Assembly: GCF_009183365.2 (NCBI RefSeq)
Contig: NZ_CP068230.1
Coordinates: forward strand, 1,455,001 to 1,519,000
Length of the DNA stretch: 64,000 bases
Direction of reading: 5' to 3'
From: Shewanella algae
GTDB taxonomy: Bacteria > Pseudomonadota > Gammaproteobacteria > Enterobacterales > Shewanellaceae
The notes beneath the pieces are model-generated. The model was not told the origin of the DNA and ran no database searches. It saw only the letters and a list, made by a program, of their open reading frames with translations. Shown here one piece after another: positions 56,201 to 64,000 of this stretch (positions within the stretch are counted from its first letter, which is position 1; every line of letters starts with the position of its first letter). The translations under genes and the position numbers were made by a program.

Positions 56201-56307
56201 GTGCGTGGCAGGCTGGAAATGGCGCCGAGCCCGGCAACCAGCAACAGGGCTATCAACAGGCTGGCGAGGCGGCCATTCTCGACAAAAGCCTTGATAACAG
56301 CGTTCAT
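53221..56307 (-). CDS. RND-superfamily efflux permease
   Basis: 1028 aa inner-membrane pump, HAE1-like, with the expected 12 membrane helices and two large periplasmic loops. The TM4 proton-relay region reads VVALGIMVDNAIVIVDAI (Asp404 then Asn405, where AcrB has two Asp). In TM10 the segment LMGLAINAAIVILAEL lacks the Lys of AcrB. This places it in a subgroup of COG0841 with an altered relay, or suggests different coupling. Its ATG overlaps the adaptor stop (ATGA), giving a coupled adaptor-pump operon. No outer-membrane channel gene is adjacent, so a shared TolC is likely. Confidence 0.92.
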   Translation of the reverse strand: MNAVIKAFVENGRLASLLIALLLVAGLGAISSLPRTEDPHITNRFASVITSYPGASAERVEALVTEVLENELRRLEELKLIQSTSRPGVSVIQLELKDNVIETEPVWSRARDLLADSSGRLPQSVNPPVLDDQLGYAYTAIIGLGWHGGGEARPDILSRYAKELQSKLRLLSGTDFVKLYGAPTEEILVTLDGERINRLGLTPGAVAGILNQADTKVSAGEINNQSFRALVEVSGELDSLERIRQVPLKTDSFGQLIRLGDIAVISRQPKDPPDNLALLDGEPGIMVAARMLNNTRVDIWSEQVRQVAAELEQGFPANIRMQWLFEQEGYTNERLQELLVNLLQGFVLILLVLLVTVGMRNALIVALSLPLTALFTLACMKFTGLPIHQMSVTGLVVALGIMVDNAIVIVDAIAQRRREGMSKLQAVNATIRHLWLPLAGSTITTMLAFAPIVLMPGAAGEFVGGIAISVIFALLGSYLISHTLIAGLAGRFSRARDNNRWYHHGVNLPRLARAYRQTLQLALDYPKTAALLIGILPLTGFVASGQMTEQFFPPSDRNMFQLELYLSPHASLARTEQRVKQLDSELRSTDGIESVNWVIGGNVPSFYYNLTQKQQGASQYAQAMVRTRDFRTANRLIPELQQRLDKDYPDAQILVRKLEQGPPFNAPVELRLYGPNLDRLAELGDEVRRMLAETRDVIHTRATLSPGAPKVWLQLDEDASLMAGLSLGEIASQIQMSTTGITGGSLLEQTESLPVRVKLGAGVGEQQSRLSQISLLSPNGESIPLSAVSQSHVNASRGAIPHYNGQRVNILEAYIASGVLPQKVLERVKPKLAELKLPASYRIEIGGESAKRDEAVGNLLSNIVLVIAALLTVLVLSFNSFRLTGIILLSALQSAGLGLLAVWALGYPFGFTVIIGLLGLMGLAINAAIVILAELESEPMARAGDTEVILAGVMSCSRHIGSTTITTVGGFLPLILGGGGFWPPFAIAIAGGTALTTLLSLVWVPVVYSLWLKPRPECSRDLAMANQY

Positions 56308-57482
56308 TGCCCACCTCTTGCGGTCAATGCCGCTCCCGGTGAGACCCGTTGCCCGGCAACCAGTTTATGCAGGCCTGTGGTGACAAACTGCTCTCCCGGG
56401 CTGATGGCACCGGTAATAAAGGCGTTGTCGCCTTCGGTATAGAGAATCTCCACGTCGCGGCGCTGCAGTTTAAATCCTTCGACATCTTGCTTGAGTACGT
56501 ACAGATTCCACAGACCACGAATACCGTCGGTGAGCGCCGATACCGGAACCCAGTAGCCTTCACGGGGAACTTCACGGCGGTACTGCAAATAAGCCAGTTC
56601 GCCATTGATAGGTGTCGTTTCCGATGTGGGGGTGATGCTGAACCTGAGCTGCACTGTGCGGGTGACGGGATTGATTTGGCCGCTGATCCCTTGCAGTTGG
56701 GCCTGATAGTAGTGTTCGGCAACTCTGAGACTGAGAATGGCTCCCGGTTGCAACTGCTCGGCAATATTCAGCGGCACACCTATCAGTGCCTGCAGATTGT
56801 CGCTCTGCACCAGGGTAAAGACCGGGCTGCCCAGGGCGATGACTTCGCCGAGATTATGCTCTCTTGCGGCTATCACACCGGCAAAGGGGGCGATGAGAAG
56901 CGATTTCTGCCGCTTGAGCTCATTGGCCTTCAGTGAGGCTTCCAGCCTGGCGTGCCCGGCTTCCAGGCTGGCCAGTTTGCCTTTGAGCTCGTCGAGTTGC
57001 TGCTCGGAAAGATATTGTTTGGCACTGAGCTCCAGTGAGCGTTTCAACGTTGCCCGGGCCAGCGAGATATCGGCCTGATTCTGATCCAGTGCCGCCTGTA
57101 ATTCGGTCTGCTCTGCTTCCAGCAAGCTGGTATCCAACTGTGCCAACAATTGTCCGGGTTTAACTCTGTCACCTGTATCTACCAGGAGTTTTTGCAACTT
57201 GCCTGCGAGTTCGAAACCTATGCCTGTGGTATTGCCGGCCCGCACGCTGCCACTGAATTGCTGCAGCTTGGTGTAACCTGGCTTTAACACAAGATTGGCA
57301 CTGTTGACCACTGGGGGTTTGGTTTCACTGTGCTCAGATGGCTGTGGTTGGCAAGCGGATAGGGATAATAACAAAGTGAGGGTGGCAACCAGCGCACCGC
57401 TGCCCAGGCTCCTGTGGCTAACGTATTTGGTTTCAGGCCGGGGTACCTTGGGTTTTCCGGCGTCCTTGATGGTCTGTTGCAA
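56304..57482 (-). CDS. RND periplasmic adaptor (membrane fusion protein), lipoprotein
   Basis: 392 aa. Signal peptide with lipobox SLSAC (Cys44), then the HlyD-type order: beta-barrel/lipoyl start (VRAGNTTGIGFELAGKLQKL), helical hairpin (about 110-195, LLEAEQTELQAALDQNQADI), lipoyl return (IAPFAGVIAAREHNLGEVI) and beta-barrel/MPD (QINPVTRTVQLRFSI). Start is TTG at 57482 with GGGAGAGG just before; no ATG is available nearby. Divergent from its likely TetR regulator across the tandem operators at 57526-57576. Confidence 0.9.
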   Translation of the reverse strand: MQQTIKDAGKPKVPRPETKYVSHRSLGSGALVATLTLLLSLSACQPQPSEHSETKPPVVNSANLVLKPGYTKLQQFSGSVRAGNTTGIGFELAGKLQKLLVDTGDRVKPGQLLAQLDTSLLEAEQTELQAALDQNQADISLARATLKRSLELSAKQYLSEQQLDELKGKLASLEAGHARLEASLKANELKRQKSLLIAPFAGVIAAREHNLGEVIALGSPVFTLVQSDNLQALIGVPLNIAEQLQPGAILSLRVAEHYYQAQLQGISGQINPVTRTVQLRFSITPTSETTPINGELAYLQYRREVPREGYWVPVSALTDGIRGLWNLYVLKQDVEGFKLQRRDVEILYTEGDNAFITGAISPGEQFVTTGLHKLVAGQRVSPGAALTARGGQ

Positions 57483-57525
57483 CGTCCTCTCCCTGCTTTG
57501 ACTGATAATTGTTATTGATGGGTTA

Positions 57526-57547
57526 AACTGGACTTACTAGTCTAGTT
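57526..57547. promoter_or_regulatory. TetR operator 1
   Basis: Imperfect dyad with arms AACTGGACT and AGTCTAGTT (8 of 9 positions complementary) around TACT. Lies 44 bases from the adaptor start and 82 bases from the TetR start. A near copy follows 28 bases further on. Confidence 0.6.
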
Positions 57548-57553
57548 TGATGG

Positions 57554-57575
57554 AACTGGACTGTCTAGTCTATTT
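57554..57575. promoter_or_regulatory. TetR operator 2
   Basis: Second copy, arms AACTGGACT and AGTCTATTT (7 of 9) around GTCT, exactly 28 bases after operator 1. The direct repetition of a dyad in a divergent TetR/RND region is typical of autoregulated efflux systems. Confidence 0.55.
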
Positions 57576-57628
57576 TGTGGTCTAATGCATGCCAAGGCGT
57601 TGCCGAATTAGGTACTAGTTATAACGAT

Positions 57629-58243
57629 ATGAATACTCAGCAATTAAGTCGTAGTGAACAGAAGAGGGCTCAGATACTGGAAGCCGCAATCGAGCTCTTC
57701 TGCGCTCAAGGGTTTCCCAATACCAGCATGGATGAAGTGGCTAAAACCGCCGGGGTGTCGAAGCAAACGGTTTACGCTCATTTTGGTTGTAAGGATGAGC
57801 TGTTTGTGGCGGCCATTGAATCCAAGTGCGTGGTTCGCCAGATTGCGGAAGTGCTGTTGGCCGACGCTGCCCGGCCGGAGCAGGCGCTGGCAGTGTTTGC
57901 TGAGTATTTCGGTGAGCTGATCGTCAGTGAGGATGCCATTACGGTTTATCGCGCCTGTGTTTCCCAGGTGGATACTCATCCAGAACCGGCGCAGCTTTAT
58001 TTCGATGCCGGACCCGAGTACATGTTGGGTCTGTTGGTGGATTTCTTTACCCAGGTTGAGCGTCATGGCGGGTATCACTTCGGCAACAAGCGTCAGGCCG
58101 CGGTGAGGCTGAGCCTAATGTTGTTTGGTGAGCTGCGGCTCAGAAAAGAGTTGGGGCTGGATACAGGGCAACTCGAGGCGCAACACAGGGATTATTGCAT
58201 TGAAACGGCGGGATTGTTTCTCAAAGCGCATAGGTTGGAATAG
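57629..58243 (+). CDS. TetR-family regulator of the RND pump
   Basis: 204 aa. N-terminal TetR helix-turn-helix: RAQILEAAIELFCAQGFPNTS, then MDEVAKTAGVSKQTVYAHFGCKDELF (about 26-51; read in parts). The C-terminal ligand domain is unlike TetR_C types I can name. Start ATG at 57629 (MNTQQLSRSEQKR); a longer frame upstream would run through operator-proximal DNA. Likely represses the divergent adaptor-permease operon and itself through the two dyads. Confidence 0.9.
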   Translation: MNTQQLSRSEQKRAQILEAAIELFCAQGFPNTSMDEVAKTAGVSKQTVYAHFGCKDELFVAAIESKCVVRQIAEVLLADAARPEQALAVFAEYFGELIVSEDAITVYRACVSQVDTHPEPAQLYFDAGPEYMLGLLVDFFTQVERHGGYHFGNKRQAAVRLSLMLFGELRLRKELGLDTGQLEAQHRDYCIETAGLFLKAHRLE

Positions 58244-58289
58244 CGTACTGTTATAATTGGGCTTTCTTTGAACGGCAAAAGGACATGAA

Positions 58290-59180
58290 ATGAAAAAAAC
58301 GGCCGCATTTATCTTATTGGGCGCTATGAGTGCCAGCACTGGCTTATTGGCCGCAGAGGCACCAACCTCCCGCTATACCCTGAGCCTGGCGGCCATTGAA
58401 AATGCCGATACGGATATTGACGGTGGCGGAGAGCTGGGACGCCGCAGCTATCTTCTGGGCGCGCGCGGAGATTGGCAACTGGATCAACGTTGGGGTCTGG
58501 GTGTCAGCCTTGGCTATGACAAACTGGATTGGGATTTCTCTGCTTTGCCAACCAATGGCGCCAGTGATATGGCTTTTGCTGCCAGTCAGTTTGAATCGGC
58601 CCAGCGTTACTCGGCTTCTGTCAGCCTGAGATATACCCTGAACCGGCATTGGAGTCTGATGCTGGCGCCTCAGTTGCAGTATGCTTACAGTGATGATGTT
58701 TCCTCTTCTGATGCCAGAAGCTATGGTGTCATCGCCGGCGCGGTTCACAGGTTTAATTCGGGTAACATGTTGGGTTTTGGGGTTGCTTATCTCAATGATA
58801 TCAGTGAGGTAAGAACTGTTCCTTACTTGCTTATCGATTGGCAACTCAGTGACAGATGGCGGGTGGGCAACCCCTTTCAGGCAGGTTTTACCGGCCCGGC
58901 AGGGATAGAGTTCAGTTATCGGATTTCGCCTGAGATGGAATTGGGATTGGGGTCATCTCATCGGACTGAGCGGATTTTGGTGGGGGAAAACGAACAGACA
59001 CTGGAGCTGACGGAAATAAGCAGCTTCGCCCGTTTGGGCTGGCAGTTGGGACAAGGATTCAATCTCAACGCCTATGTGGGTTACTTCATCAACCCCGAGC
59101 TTGAATTGAGCGAGCCTGAGATCAAGCGGGAGCTGGATAACTATCTGGCCGGCGCTGTCCATCTCAGCTATCGTTTTTGA
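58290..59180 (+). CDS. Outer-membrane beta-barrel protein (DUF6268-like)
   Basis: 296 aa, signal peptide 1-21 (ASTGLLA, then AE). Alternating hydrophobic/polar strands with aromatic ends throughout (for example RYTLSLAAIENAD, SLRYTLNRHWSLMLAPQLQYAYS), and the C-terminus VHLSYRF ends in Phe, the outer-membrane insertion signal. Twelve or so strands predicted. Similar to DUF6268 proteins; function unknown. It follows the TetR gene by 46 bases in the same direction, so it may share regulation. Confidence 0.7.
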   Translation: MKKTAAFILLGAMSASTGLLAAEAPTSRYTLSLAAIENADTDIDGGGELGRRSYLLGARGDWQLDQRWGLGVSLGYDKLDWDFSALPTNGASDMAFAASQFESAQRYSASVSLRYTLNRHWSLMLAPQLQYAYSDDVSSSDARSYGVIAGAVHRFNSGNMLGFGVAYLNDISEVRTVPYLLIDWQLSDRWRVGNPFQAGFTGPAGIEFSYRISPEMELGLGSSHRTERILVGENEQTLELTEISSFARLGWQLGQGFNLNAYVGYFINPELELSEPEIKRELDNYLAGAVHLSYRF

Positions 59181-59184
59181 TTGA

Positions 59185-59212
59185 CTTGCCCGTAGGAGCG
59201 GGCAAGTTTCAT
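59185..59212 (+). terminator. Terminator of the beta-barrel gene
   Basis: 9-bp stem ACTTGCCCG/CGGGCAAGT with a 6-base loop, followed by TTCATC. Modest T-run. Confidence 0.6.
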
Positions 59213-59265
59213 CGATTCAACCGGGCATTCGCTAAGCTATTGACCCGGGAAATTCATTCAGAGGC

Positions 59266-59829
59266 TCAGTTAGCCAGCATCGCCTTTTTCAGGCTGCTCT
59301 GGGCCGGTTCATCGCCGAGCCAAATGTTCAGCAGCGCGCGGCGAAAGTTTTCCCCGGCGATGGTGTCCTGCAATTCACCGTTCTTATAGGCACTGACACC
59401 ACTTTCCTGGCTGGTATACAGGAGAAAGGTATCGCCTTCTTTGATCTCTTCCTGAAACAGGCTCATGAAACGGTCGATATCGGCCTGTATGGCCTCAGTT
59501 TTACCGCCTGTTGCGTCATCGAAGCCTTCAGTAATCGCCGAGCGCATCTTATCTGCGGTGATAAGACCCGAGACTATCTTTAAGCTGACTGCTGCCTGTG
59601 GCTGCTCCAATACTGCGGCTGTGGTAGTCGCCTTAGCAGGCAGATAGAGCCCACCAATGTAGAGATCCATAAAGAACTTGCTGCGTACCCCGGCACCATT
59701 GAGCTTAAGCGGGGTTGCTGCCTGAATGCTGAGGGTTTCCGGGATATTTTCACCGGCAATTTCGCGGGCATTGATTGTGGTGGATAGAGACAATCCCAAC
59801 AGCAGGGCGGTTAAGGCTATTTTTTTCAT
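59266..59829 (-). CDS. Chalcone isomerase-like periplasmic protein
   Basis: 187 aa with signal peptide 1-21 (LGLSLSTTINA). Matches the bacterial chalcone_2 family: LKLNGAGVRSKFFMDLYIGGLYLP near residues 42-65, then MRSAITEGFDDATGG and the C-terminal GENFRRALLNIWLGDEPAQSSLKKAMLA (read in parts). The fold is shared with plant chalcone isomerase, but the bacterial proteins are not known to have that activity. ATG at 59829 fits the signal peptide; the longer frame to 59940 overlaps the DUF2947 gene. Confidence 0.8.
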   Translation of the reverse strand: MKKIALTALLLGLSLSTTINAREIAGENIPETLSIQAATPLKLNGAGVRSKFFMDLYIGGLYLPAKATTTAAVLEQPQAAVSLKIVSGLITADKMRSAITEGFDDATGGKTEAIQADIDRFMSLFQEEIKEGDTFLLYTSQESGVSAYKNGELQDTIAGENFRRALLNIWLGDEPAQSSLKKAMLAN

Positions 59830-59908
59830 TTTGTTCTCTTGCTCTCTTGGTCGCTTGTATCTTAATGAACTGACAAGGGTTTTATTGTTGATTGAATGCT
59901 TGTCAAAA

Positions 59909-60388
59909 CTATCCGCGCAGGCCCATTTTGAAGTTGCCATCCTGACTGAACCAGACGGCTTGCTTGTGTTTGGGGCTTATCAGTAAGGGACCATCGTCGA
60001 AAAACAGAAAGCATTTCCAGTTCCGGGCGAAGACTTCCCAGCATGTTTGGATCACCTGATACTTTTCATAACAGAAATATACAGGGGCATTCGCCGGCCA
60101 GTCGATGAATTCGGCCAGAGGTTCCGGCAGGCTGTTGTCTTCACTGTCCCAATGGCTTTGCCAGTATTCCGTTTGATGCCAGGTGGAACTGCGGCTGGCC
60201 CAGTCGCCCTTGGTAAAATCCTCGGCGCAGCTGCTCTTATTGCTTATCCAGCGATTCCACACTTCCATGGCACTCTTCTGATCCAGCGGCAATATGGCCG
60301 CCTTGTCCTGGTCACTGACCGGTAGATCCTTATGGTTGAAGATCCATTTGCGGCGATACTGATCGAGTGGAATATAGCTGTGATTCAA
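59909..60388 (-). CDS. DUF2947 family protein
   Basis: 159 aa soluble protein. The N-terminal YIPLDQYRRKWIFNHKDLPVSD is typical of DUF2947, found mostly in Shewanella, Vibrio and relatives. Rich in Trp and aromatic residues (11 Trp). No catalytic motif. Transcribed leftward ahead of the chalcone-like gene, with 79 bases between. Confidence 0.8.
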   Translation of the reverse strand: MNHSYIPLDQYRRKWIFNHKDLPVSDQDKAAILPLDQKSAMEVWNRWISNKSSCAEDFTKGDWASRSSTWHQTEYWQSHWDSEDNSLPEPLAEFIDWPANAPVYFCYEKYQVIQTCWEVFARNWKCFLFFDDGPLLISPKHKQAVWFSQDGNFKMGLRG

Positions 60389-60479
60389 GTTTTGTTCTCC
60401 GGAACTGCGCTTATTTGCCGGGGCATTATAACGGTGGCGAAAGGGGAAAAGAAAGGCCGCAGGAAACGGCCTTTGGCGT

Positions 60480-62933
60480 TTAGTTTCTGTTTTGCAGTTC
60501 AGTTAATCCCTGCTTGGCGCTGAGATTATCCGGGTCAAGCTCCAGTACTTTATGAAACGCCGTGACTGCGGCTTCATCCTGCTGCACGGCCTGCATGAAC
60601 TGCGCTAACTTCAGCCATACCTGCAGATCCTGCGGATATTTACCTAGATAATCCAGATAGGTTTCCAGTGCCTGTTGCCCTTTACCACCCAGACGTAAAA
60701 TGTGGGCATATTGCGGCAGAAAACTGTCATTCAAGTGGCTTAATTCCGCCAGAGTGGTTTCGGCCAGAGGCAGCATGTTGAGCTGCAGCGCCAGCACTGA
60801 AATCATTCTGAGCTCGGTTTCGGTTGTTTGTTGCTGATCTATCTGTTGCAGTGCATGCAGTGCTTGTTCAGGGGCTTGTTTAAGCACCTCCAAATTGGCC
60901 TTGGCCAGCCAATAGAGGCGTTTGAGCTCGGGTTTTTCCGGCAGTACGAATTCGAGGTTATTCACCATTTGCTGCAGACCGTGTTGATGCCGTTGACTCT
61001 TAAACAGCATTATCTTGTCAAATATTCTGTCCTGAGTATTACTGTCGGCCAAGACGTCGCGATAAACTTGGCGTGCAGTAGTCAACATCCTGTGGAAGTT
61101 CTTATCGAGTTCATCGGCCAGAGTTAGTTCCTGAGGCCGTATTTGATGGTTTTGCCGCCAAATATGCACTCTGCCTGGCGTGTTATCCTGCTGCCACTGC
61201 TTGGCCAGTGACTCGAGTTTGGCATCCGGGCTGAGTTCTTCTTGGCGGGATTTCACCCGGGTTAAGGCGCTATCAACAAGCCCGCCCAAGTGCTTGGCAA
61301 TGACACAATAGGCCTGGTAGTAATCCAGGTTCATCTGCTGCATTTGGGTTTGAGTCCACTCGTCGCTGCTGCGAGCGGTTAGAAATGCTGAAAATTCCCG
61401 GTAACCATAAAACTTGATCAGTTGAGCCATGTCACTGAAGTCTTTGTTGAGTTTGGCCTCTGTGGTCTGCAGTTGTTTTAACAGTTTGTTCGAAGGGTTT
61501 TTTGAATTGATTTCAGCCTGACAGGCTTTGAATGCCTTATGGGTAAGGTTTTCAATTCGGGTCAACTTTTGCTTGGCTTGTTCGAGTTGTTGAAAACACA
61601 GTTGCAGATCGGCTTTCTTATTTACTTGTTTCAAGTTTGAGCTTGAAAACCGCTCTGACAAGGGTTTTTTGCGCTGTTGTAGTTTTATGTTCTCGTGAGA
61701 GCAAAAACCAATGCCCGCTATTCTGGCGGCGTCCTCGGAAAGGTTTATATATTCATGCTGGGGATGGGCGGCGATTTCATCTTCAATCGCCTGCCTGGCA
61801 TGGAGTAACTGAAGAGGGGTCTCTGCCAGATAGCCGCTGTAGGTCTCCACCCATTCACACATATGCCCAAGGCTGGGACCCAATTTCGCTTCCTGAGTGC
61901 CGGATGCGTGGGAAACGCCATGCCTTGAGTAACACAGGTCCATGCCGGTAAACAGTATTTGGCTAAAGCCCATCTCTATTGCCAGCAATAATGAACTGTT
62001 GGTAACAGTTGGGCCTTTGGTGATGATATTGCTGTGCTTGGTTTGCCAGGGGAAGCGGTCACCCAGATAGAGATTTTCCCCGGCCCATTGGCCCACTATC
62101 CAAGGGTGAGCGTGGTAAGAGTGAACCAGGAGAAAATCTTCGGGGTATTGCATCATCTCTCTACTGACATCAAAGCTGAATGCCTGTGGATCCACTGTCA
62201 CGACTATGTCAGGTTTTATCCCGTGATTGATGAGCTTGGCAGCAATGCGGGAAACCGCGAATATGGTCATTCTCTGTTGATTGGCCTTGAGCCAATCGAG
62301 CTGTAAGTCCATTGAAGGGCCGCCCGCGACTATAATGGCGGTTTCCCCTTCAAAATGCCCTCGCAGTATTTCTACCGGAGAGTGGTTATCGCAGACATTT
62401 TCCAGTTGCCGCTGTACAAACTCTTTCTGGTTGTAGTTGACACCTTGATTGAAACGTTCGTGATCCAATGCCTGTGCAATAGCACTTTTTAGCAAAATAT
62501 ACTCGGGAAGCGTCTCGGCTGCTGCGGCCATAGAGTGGTAATGGCGGTATTGGCCTTTGGCGATACAAATATCATTACCGGCTTGTTTGAGTATCTCGGG
62601 CAATTCGGCTTCTGTAGTGATCCATAACTTACTCTTGAGTGAATCTGGAAGGTCAATATTGAGTAGGTTCAACACTTCCGGCAGTTCGACGAAGATAAAG
62701 CGGCTTCCGGCTGGAAGCTCCATAGACAGTATATAGTTGGCCAACAAGCCAGAATCCATGCCGGTGAAGATGTAAAGGGTGTCTTCAGCCGTTAATTGCT
62801 TGGCGAATTTATTGCGATATTGGCTTGCCGAGTCGAATTGTTCAAACATCTGCCGGTTGATCGCCGGCAGATAGGTTTCGTTGAAACGGCTAACGGCAAA
62901 GGTATTGAGCATGGCTGATGGAGTGCTTTGCAT
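60480..62933 (-). CDS. Motility-associated Maf glycosyltransferase (DUF115/MptE-like) with C-terminal TPRs
   Basis: 817 aa. The central DUF115 domain (about 185-400) begins GETAIIVAGGPSMDLQLDWL and continues with FAVSRIAAKLINHGIKPDIVVTVDP and TKGPTVTNSSLLLAIEMGF. Maf proteins attach pseudaminic or legionaminic acid to flagellin Ser/Thr. The last ~130 residues form TPR-like helices (LETYLDYLGKYPQDLQVWLKLAQFM and AVTAFHKVLELDPDNLSAKQGL, read in parts). Gene pseB for pseudaminate synthesis is divergent next door, supporting this role. Start: ATG at 62933 preferred; a TTG nine codons earlier and an ATG seven codons later are alternatives. Confidence 0.85.
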   Translation of the reverse strand: MQSTPSAMLNTFAVSRFNETYLPAINRQMFEQFDSASQYRNKFAKQLTAEDTLYIFTGMDSGLLANYILSMELPAGSRFIFVELPEVLNLLNIDLPDSLKSKLWITTEAELPEILKQAGNDICIAKGQYRHYHSMAAAAETLPEYILLKSAIAQALDHERFNQGVNYNQKEFVQRQLENVCDNHSPVEILRGHFEGETAIIVAGGPSMDLQLDWLKANQQRMTIFAVSRIAAKLINHGIKPDIVVTVDPQAFSFDVSREMMQYPEDFLLVHSYHAHPWIVGQWAGENLYLGDRFPWQTKHSNIITKGPTVTNSSLLLAIEMGFSQILFTGMDLCYSRHGVSHASGTQEAKLGPSLGHMCEWVETYSGYLAETPLQLLHARQAIEDEIAAHPQHEYINLSEDAARIAGIGFCSHENIKLQQRKKPLSERFSSSNLKQVNKKADLQLCFQQLEQAKQKLTRIENLTHKAFKACQAEINSKNPSNKLLKQLQTTEAKLNKDFSDMAQLIKFYGYREFSAFLTARSSDEWTQTQMQQMNLDYYQAYCVIAKHLGGLVDSALTRVKSRQEELSPDAKLESLAKQWQQDNTPGRVHIWRQNHQIRPQELTLADELDKNFHRMLTTARQVYRDVLADSNTQDRIFDKIMLFKSQRHQHGLQQMVNNLEFVLPEKPELKRLYWLAKANLEVLKQAPEQALHALQQIDQQQTTETELRMISVLALQLNMLPLAETTLAELSHLNDSFLPQYAHILRLGGKGQQALETYLDYLGKYPQDLQVWLKLAQFMQAVQQDEAAVTAFHKVLELDPDNLSAKQGLTELQNRN

Positions 62934-63053
62934 CTGGGCCCCTGATGGCTTGGACGCCAATTGTCTGACGTTTTACTGTGCTTGAGTCCATAATCTCAAG
63001 ATATGTGCCAGTTTTCAAAGAGGTGAAGTGATCTCTGTATTGAAAATCGGCTT

Positions 63054-63083
63054 TTGACTTTGTCTCCTAAGTTTTTGTTATAC
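63054..63083 (+). promoter_or_regulatory. Candidate promoter of pseB
   Basis: TTGACT (63054-63059) and TTATAC (63078-63083) with an 18-base spacer, about 140 bases before the pseB ATG. Unverified; a closer promoter could exist. Confidence 0.35.
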
Positions 63084-63222
63084 AATGAAACCTATACTGT
63101 GCATACTTTAAGTTGTTGGTTAATAGCCTGGTTTGGCTCAGATTTTGTATATTGACCGGGATAAGAGGATGACGTAAAGCCATTCAGGTTTATCGTCAGC
63201 GTAAAAGCAGAGGGCTGGATAA

Positions 63223-64000
<778 letters not shown>

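Noticed and set aside
57504..57522. Fur-box-like GATAATTGTTATTGAT near the adaptor start
   Set aside because: Only the first two hexamers resemble the Fur consensus and the operon has no iron-related gene.

Overview
The window reads as chromosome of a mid-GC marine or aquatic gammaproteobacterium, most likely Shewanella or a close relative. The inference rests on gene content and order: rcsF-trmO beside proS, a LiuR-controlled leucine degradation cluster, etfBA next to hns, small gammaproteobacterial families such as DUF3861 and DUF2947, and a Maf glycosyltransferase divergent from pseB. No rRNA, tRNA, phage, insertion sequence or CRISPR array was seen. This looks like core and soft-core genome rather than an island.

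Layout. 1-3.7 kb: 5' part of proS, a membrane protein with a degenerate GGDEF domain, a hexapeptide acyltransferase, trmO and rcsF, all leftward. 3.7-8.2 kb: two overlapping secreted amidohydrolase-family genes. 8.4-10.8 kb: hns, divergent from etfBA, with a long palindrome between them. 10.9-14.9 kb: two amino-acid transporters with RNA leaders: a lysine riboswitch before an NhaC-family transporter, and a candidate leucine leader peptide before brnQ. 14.9-30.5 kb: dcp, tdk and many short transcription units (TPR protein, FUSC transporter, methyltransferase-like protein, GH18-like protein, semialdehyde dehydrogenase, glycerol dehydrogenase, Ntn hydrolase, Nudix, DUF proteins). 30.5-31.4 kb: a 0.9-kb noncoding stretch rich in repeats. 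31.4-42.3 kb: the liuRABCDE-atoDA leucine/isovalerate operon, divergent from a propionyl-CoA synthetase gene. 42.5-48.1 kb: gdx behind a guanidine-II riboswitch, gnd, menA, an atypical SDR, tesB and a YbaY-like lipoprotein. 48.1-59.2 kb: a chemoreceptor, a TonB-dependent receptor, an RND efflux operon with its TetR regulator, and an outer-membrane beta-barrel protein. 59.2-64 kb: a chalcone-isomerase-like protein, DUF2947, Maf and the start of pseB (flagellin glycosylation).

How it fits together. Leucine enters through BrnQ and its isovaleryl-CoA is oxidised by LiuA, whose electrons go to EtfBA. LiuB/LiuD carboxylate, LiuC hydrates, LiuE cleaves to acetyl-CoA and acetoacetate, and AtoDA activates the acetoacetate. 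A dyad of the form TTnAC-N6-GTnAA occurs both at the liuR promoter and upstream of etfBA, which suggests one regulator joins the pathway to its electron acceptor. The most rewarding signals are in noncoding RNA leaders (lysine riboswitch, guanidine-II riboswitch with a visible switching helix, a Leu-rich leader ORF), in enzymes that kept their fold but lost catalytic residues (GGDEF, two amidohydrolase domains, a Tyr-to-Trp SDR), and in the structured repeat region near 31 kb. No wholly new system could be demonstrated from sequence alone.
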